DNA of 64,000 nt from Nocardioides sp. (GTDB lineage: Bacteria > Actinomycetota > Actinomycetes > Propionibacteriales > Nocardioidaceae). The position numbers and the translations under genes were made by a program. The stretch is from positions 1 to 64,000 of the forward strand of contig PBYI01000042.1 in NCBI GenBank assembly GCA_002729525.1. The letters are read 5' to 3'. Numbering within the stretch: position 1 is the stretch's first letter; each line of letters begins with the position of its first letter. The notes under the pieces were generated by a model. The model was not told the DNA's origin, did no database searches, and saw only the letters and a program-made list of their open reading frames with translations. Positions 55,974-64,000 of the stretch are shown piece by piece.

Positions 55974-55998
55974 CCCCCCTCAGGGGCCCGGGTAGATT
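55970..55998 (+). promoter_or_regulatory. SigA-type promoter TTGACC-N17-TAGATT for str operon
   Basis: -35 55970-55975, -10 55993-55998, spacing 17; about 150-nt leader to rpsL. Confidence 0.8.
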
Positions 55999-56154
55999 TT
56001 CACCTCGTGTCTGGCCTGCCCAGGCACGCGCGTGCGCCCGACCGGCAGCCGTCCCGGCCCGGTTCGCGCACCGCGGCACAAGCAACAACGAAGCACACCC
56101 GTGCCCGGCAGAGCGCCGGGCCGTGATGACGAAAACCGAGAGGGAACCACCCGC

Positions 56155-56529
56155 GTGCCCACAATTCAGCAGCTGGTCCGCAAGGGCCGCCAGGACAAGG
56201 TGTCGAAGAACAAGACGCCTGCCCTGAAGGGGTCTCCGCAGCGCCGTGGCGTCTGCCCCCGCGTCTACACCACCACCCCGAAGAAGCCGAACTCTGCCCT
56301 GCGGAAGGTTGCCCGTGTGCGCCTGTCCAGCGGCATCGAGGTCACCGCTTACATCCCGGGTGTCGGTCACAACCTCCAGGAGCACTCGATCGTGCTCGTC
56401 CGCGGCGGCCGTGTGAAGGACCTTCCCGGTGTCCGCTACAAGATCATCCGCGGCTCGCTCGACACCCAGGGCGTGAAGAACCGCAAGCAGGCTCGTTCCC
56501 GCTACGGCGCCAAGAAGGAGAAGAGCTGA
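56155..56529 (+). CDS. rpsL: 30S ribosomal protein S12
   Basis: [88 protein letters not shown] start. Confidence 0.99.
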   Translation: MPTIQQLVRKGRQDKVSKNKTPALKGSPQRRGVCPRVYTTTPKKPNSALRKVARVRLSSGIEVTAYIPGVGHNLQEHSIVLVRGGRVKDLPGVRYKIIRGSLDTQGVKNRKQARSRYGAKKEKS

Positions 56530-56530
56530 T

Positions 56531-57001
56531 ATGCCGCGCAAGGGTCCCGCACCGAAGCGGCCGATCGACGTCGACCCGGTCTACGGGTCCCAGCTGGTCA
56601 CCCAGCTGGTGAGCAAGGTGCTGCAGGACGGCAAGAAGCAGGTCGCCCAGCGCATCGTCTACTCCGCCCTCGAGGGCTGCCGCGAGAAGACCGGCACCGA
56701 CCCGGTCGTCACGCTCAAGCGCGCGCTCGACAACGTCAAGCCCGCCATCGAGGTCAAGTCCCGCCGCGTCGGCGGTGCGACCTACCAGGTCCCGATCGAG
56801 GTCAAGGGCGGCCGCGGCACCACGCTCGCGCTGCGCTGGCTCGTCGGCTACGCCGGTGAGCGCCGTGAGAAGTCGATGCACGAGCGCCTCATGAACGAGA
56901 TCCTCGACGCCTCCAACGGCCTCGGAGCGGCCGTAAAGAAGCGCGAGGACACGCACAAGATGGCCGAGTCCAACAAGGCCTTCGCCCACTACCGCTGGTG
57001 A
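56531..57001 (+). CDS. rpsG: 30S ribosomal protein S7
   Basis: [58 protein letters not shown]. Confidence 0.99.
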   Translation: MPRKGPAPKRPIDVDPVYGSQLVTQLVSKVLQDGKKQVAQRIVYSALEGCREKTGTDPVVTLKRALDNVKPAIEVKSRRVGGATYQVPIEVKGGRGTTLALRWLVGYAGERREKSMHERLMNEILDASNGLGAAVKKREDTHKMAESNKAFAHYRW

Positions 57002-57006
57002 CCGCG

Positions 57007-57033
57007 TCCCCCGGGCCGAGCAGGCCCGGGGGA
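57007..57033 (+). other. Perfect 11-bp GC-rich hairpin in rpsG-fusA spacer
   Basis: tcccccgggcc / ggcccggggga with loop gagca, 6 nt past rpsG stop. Confidence 0.75.
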
Positions 57034-57088
57034 CCGCACCCGGTGGACCACCACACTCCGCTCCCGACGTAAGGAACGCTGACCAACC

Positions 57089-59200
<2,112 letters not shown>

Positions 59201-59294
59201 CCCGGTCGCCCTCGGGCGACCCACTCACGCAGGCCCTCGGCCGCAACACCCACCAGTACGAGTCAAGTAACAACCACACCAGGAGGAGCCCACA

Positions 59295-60488
<1,194 letters not shown>

Positions 60489-60517
60489 TCCCTGGGCTTC
60501 GGCCCTGATCCACTGCA

Positions 60518-60553
60518 CGAGGCCCGCACCCCCGCCAGGGGGTGCGGGCCTCG
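60518..60553 (+). terminator. Rho-independent-like terminator after tuf
   Basis: Perfect 16-bp stem cgaggcccgcaccccc / gggggtgcgggcctcg, loop gcca; no U-tract. Confidence 0.85.
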
Positions 60554-60585
60554 TCGTCGTCCCGGGCGGGTGCGATGATGCCGCG

Positions 60586-61005
60586 GTGACCCAGGACCCC
60601 TACGGCGAGCAGCCCTCCGGCCAGGACCCGTACGGCCAGCAGCAGGGCGGCTACCAGAGCTACGGCAGCCCGTCGGGCCCGCAGGGCCCGGGCGCGCCCA
60701 ACCCGTACGCCGGCAACCCCTACGGCGGCAATCCCTACGGCGCCCCGGCACCGGACCACCCACAGGCCACCACGATCCTCATCCTCGGCATCCTCAGCCT
60801 GATGGTGTGCCCGGTGACCGGCCCCTTCGCCTGGGTGATGGGCGGGCGCGCGAAGCGCGAGATCGACGCCGCGCCGCACCGGTACGGCGGCCGTGGCCAG
60901 GTCGTCGCGGGCTACGTGACCGGCATCGTCGGCACCCTCCTCATGCTCGGCATCGTGCTCGTCTTCGTCGTCGCGGTGCTCGCGGCCATCGCGAGCGCCT
61001 CCTGA
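60586..61005 (+). CDS. DUF4190-like membrane protein with PYG-rich N terminus
   Basis: [16 protein letters not shown] repeats then [54 protein letters not shown]. Confidence 0.85.
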   Translation: MTQDPYGEQPSGQDPYGQQQGGYQSYGSPSGPQGPGAPNPYAGNPYGGNPYGAPAPDHPQATTILILGILSLMVCPVTGPFAWVMGGRAKREIDAAPHRYGGRGQVVAGYVTGIVGTLLMLGIVLVFVVAVLAAIASAS

Positions 61006-61006
61006 C

Positions 61007-61762
61007 GTGGGCAACGGACTCGCACGGGGCCAGGACGGTCCCGGCCACCGCCACGCCCGACCGGTCACCGGGTCGGAGCAGGCCGACGACGGCACCCAGC
61101 TGCGCCGGGTGCTCACCTACGCCCGTCGCGGCAGCCGGCTGACCCCCCGCCAGGCTGCCGCCTGGGAGCGCCGGGCCGAGGCCTGGGCGGTCGGGCCCGA
61201 GGTCGCGGAGGACCCGACGGTCCGGTGGGCCGAGGTCTTCGGTCGCGACGCGCCGCTGACCGTCGAGATCGGGTCCGGCGTCGGTGAGACCGCGATCGCG
61301 GTGGCGGCGGCGCGGCCGGAGCACAACGTCCTCGCACTCGAGGTGTGGCACCCCGGCCAGGCCGACGCGCTCGCGCGGGCCGAGGAGGCGGGGATCGAGA
61401 ACCTCCGTGTGTGCGGGCTCGACGCCGTGTGGGCGGTCGAGCACCGCTTCGCCGACGGCGAGATCGACGAGCTCCTCACGTTCTTCCCCGACCCGTGGCC
61501 CAAGACCCGGCACCACAAGCGCCGGATCGTGGCGCCCGACTTCGCCGCCCGCGCGGCCACGCGGCTCGCGGTGGGCGGGTGGTGGCGGCTGGCGACCGAC
61601 TGGGCGCCGTACGCCGAGGTCATGCGGGAGGTGCTCGACGCCGAGCCCGCCCTCGACGGCGGGCCGGTCGAGCGCTGGGACCTGCGCCCGCTGACGCGGT
61701 TCGAGCGCAAGGGCCACGCCGCCGGCCGCGAGGTCGCCGACCTCGCCTACCGCAGGGTCTGA
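61007..61762 (+). CDS. trmB: tRNA (guanine-N7)-methyltransferase
   Basis: PLTVEIGSGVGETAIAVAAARPEHNVLALEVWHPGQADALARAEEAGIENLRVCGLDA, DELLTFFPDPWPKTRHHKRRIVAPDFAARAATRLAVGGWWRLATDW. Confidence 0.95.
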   Translation: MGNGLARGQDGPGHRHARPVTGSEQADDGTQLRRVLTYARRGSRLTPRQAAAWERRAEAWAVGPEVAEDPTVRWAEVFGRDAPLTVEIGSGVGETAIAVAAARPEHNVLALEVWHPGQADALARAEEAGIENLRVCGLDAVWAVEHRFADGEIDELLTFFPDPWPKTRHHKRRIVAPDFAARAATRLAVGGWWRLATDWAPYAEVMREVLDAEPALDGGPVERWDLRPLTRFERKGHAAGREVADLAYRRV

Positions 61763-61883
61763 CCCTCGCCCGCTGCCCCGGGCTCGAGGGTTTCCTCCGT
61801 ACCGCGGCCCCACCCTGCCTCGGCAGGGTCGGCCGGGACGTCGCACGACCGTGCGGCGTCCCGCTCACGGAGGGATCCCACCC

Positions 61884-63104
<1,221 letters not shown>

Positions 63105-63129
63105 CACCAGCGGGTCGCTCCCACCGGCC

Positions 63130-63165
63130 CTCCGCCCCGTCCGGTCCTGCCCGGGCGGGGCGGAG
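63130..63165 (+). terminator. Hairpin after S8 protease
   Basis: ctccgcccc (63130-63138) / ggggcggag (63157-63165), stem extends inward to about 15 bp with a wobble. Confidence 0.65.
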
Positions 63166-63301
63166 TCGTGTCCGGACCCGGCCACTGGCCGCATTCGCTC
63201 CCCCGATCTGGCTATTCACCGGCTGTGCGCCGCACACGAGAGTGGACGGACTGCCGGCGTGCCGGACTCGGGTGGCCGGACGACCCCTGAGGAGCACGCC
63301 C

Positions 63302-64000
63302 ATGCCACGTCCGTCCCACCGCCGCGCCCTGCGCGCCGTCGTCGGCGTCAGCGCCGTCGCACTCGTCGCCACCGGGCTCGGCCCGGCCGCCGCCCTCGCC
63401 CCCGAGCCCTGGGAGACCGAGCTCTCGTTCGCCGCCGACCCCGGGACCGTCGGGGCGGCGTCGGACTCGCCGGGCACCCCTTCGCTGTGCGGGACGGCCG
63501 GCGCCCCTCTCGACGTCGAGGTGCCGGTCAGCGATGTCCCGGACGGCATCGTCACCGATGTGGAGGTCGGGATCTCGTTCAGCACCGGCGCCTGGGGCGG
63601 CGACGCCGCCGTCACGCTGGTCGCCCCCGACGGCATGACCTCGTCACCGGTGTTCGGCCGCACCGGTGCGGCCACGCCGACCGGCTGTGGCTCCCCGAAC
63701 GACCTCGTCGGTGACTACGTCTTCTCCGACCGCGCCGTGGCCGACTGGTGGACCTCGGCCCTCTCCGCGACGCCGATGCCGTCCGGCGAGTTCCGGGCGC
63801 ACTCGATCGGTCCGACCAACGAGCAGGTGCTCCTCACCCCGACGTTCGCCGCGGTCGACCCGAACGGCACGTGGGTGCTGCGCGTCACCGACTCGGGAGG
63901 CGGCGACATCCTCACCGTCACCGACGCGGCCGTCACCATCACGGTCGACGAGCCCCCGGTGCTGAACCTCTCCGGGCCCGGCAACGGCGCGCGCCTGCCG
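63302..64000 (+). CDS. Secreted proprotein-convertase P-domain-like protein, truncated by window end
   Basis: Signal peptide; VPVSDVPDGIVTDVEVGISFSTGAWGGDAAVTLVAPDGM..WVLRVTDSGGGDILTVTDAAVTI. Confidence 0.75.
   Translation, partial: MPRPSHRRALRAVVGVSAVALVATGLGPAAALAPEPWETELSFAADPGTVGAASDSPGTPSLCGTAGAPLDVEVPVSDVPDGIVTDVEVGISFSTGAWGGDAAVTLVAPDGMTSSPVFGRTGAATPTGCGSPNDLVGDYVFSDRAVADWWTSALSATPMPSGEFRAHSIGPTNEQVLLTPTFAAVDPNGTWVLRVTDSGGGDILTVTDAAVTITVDEPPVLNLSGPGNGARLP

Overview
64-kb high-GC actinobacterial chromosomal window. The Nocardioides-like (Nocardioidaceae) assignment is inferred from gene content and repeat style, not tested. No rRNA, tRNA, CRISPR array, IS element or prophage was recognised. 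Main blocks: (i) a decayed DUF222/HNH (13E12-type) gene with REP-like palindromic repeats (1-1.2 kb); (ii) a MoxR-DUF58-VWA-VWA-TPR operon on the minus strand (1.2-6.4 kb) divergent from a sigma/anti-sigma-like pair; (iii) a molybdenum-hydroxylase ('CO dehydrogenase-like', form II) system in two halves, mocA-like/coxD/coxE/xdhC (7.9-12.7 kb) and coxS-L-M-G (19.4-24.0 kb), separated by a GAF-type regulator and an osmoprotectant-type ABC transporter; (iv) housekeeping and accessory genes: AlkB, ABC exporter, GntR, CutC, SerA, RtcB, XPB-type helicase, PP2C/FHA, LepB, a degenerate S8 protease, Csp, MFS and MarR (24-56 kb); (v) the str operon rpsL-rpsG-fusA-tuf with a clear promoter and terminator (56-60.6 kb); (vi) trmB, an intact S8 protease and a truncated P-domain protein at the window end. 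Signals not explained by gene calls: a triple-hairpin element upstream of the XPB helicase; an apparent reading-frame-independent preference for the word GTAC(G) that overrides codon bias; a 13-bp tandem repeat placing minus-strand stop codons in all three frames; a MITE-like terminal inverted repeat element downstream of coxG; a shared GTGAGCC half-site in front of coxS and the neighbouring regulator; and many start codons 6-7 nt downstream of a -10 hexamer (predicted leaderless mRNAs). All calls come from reading the sequence; no database search was run.
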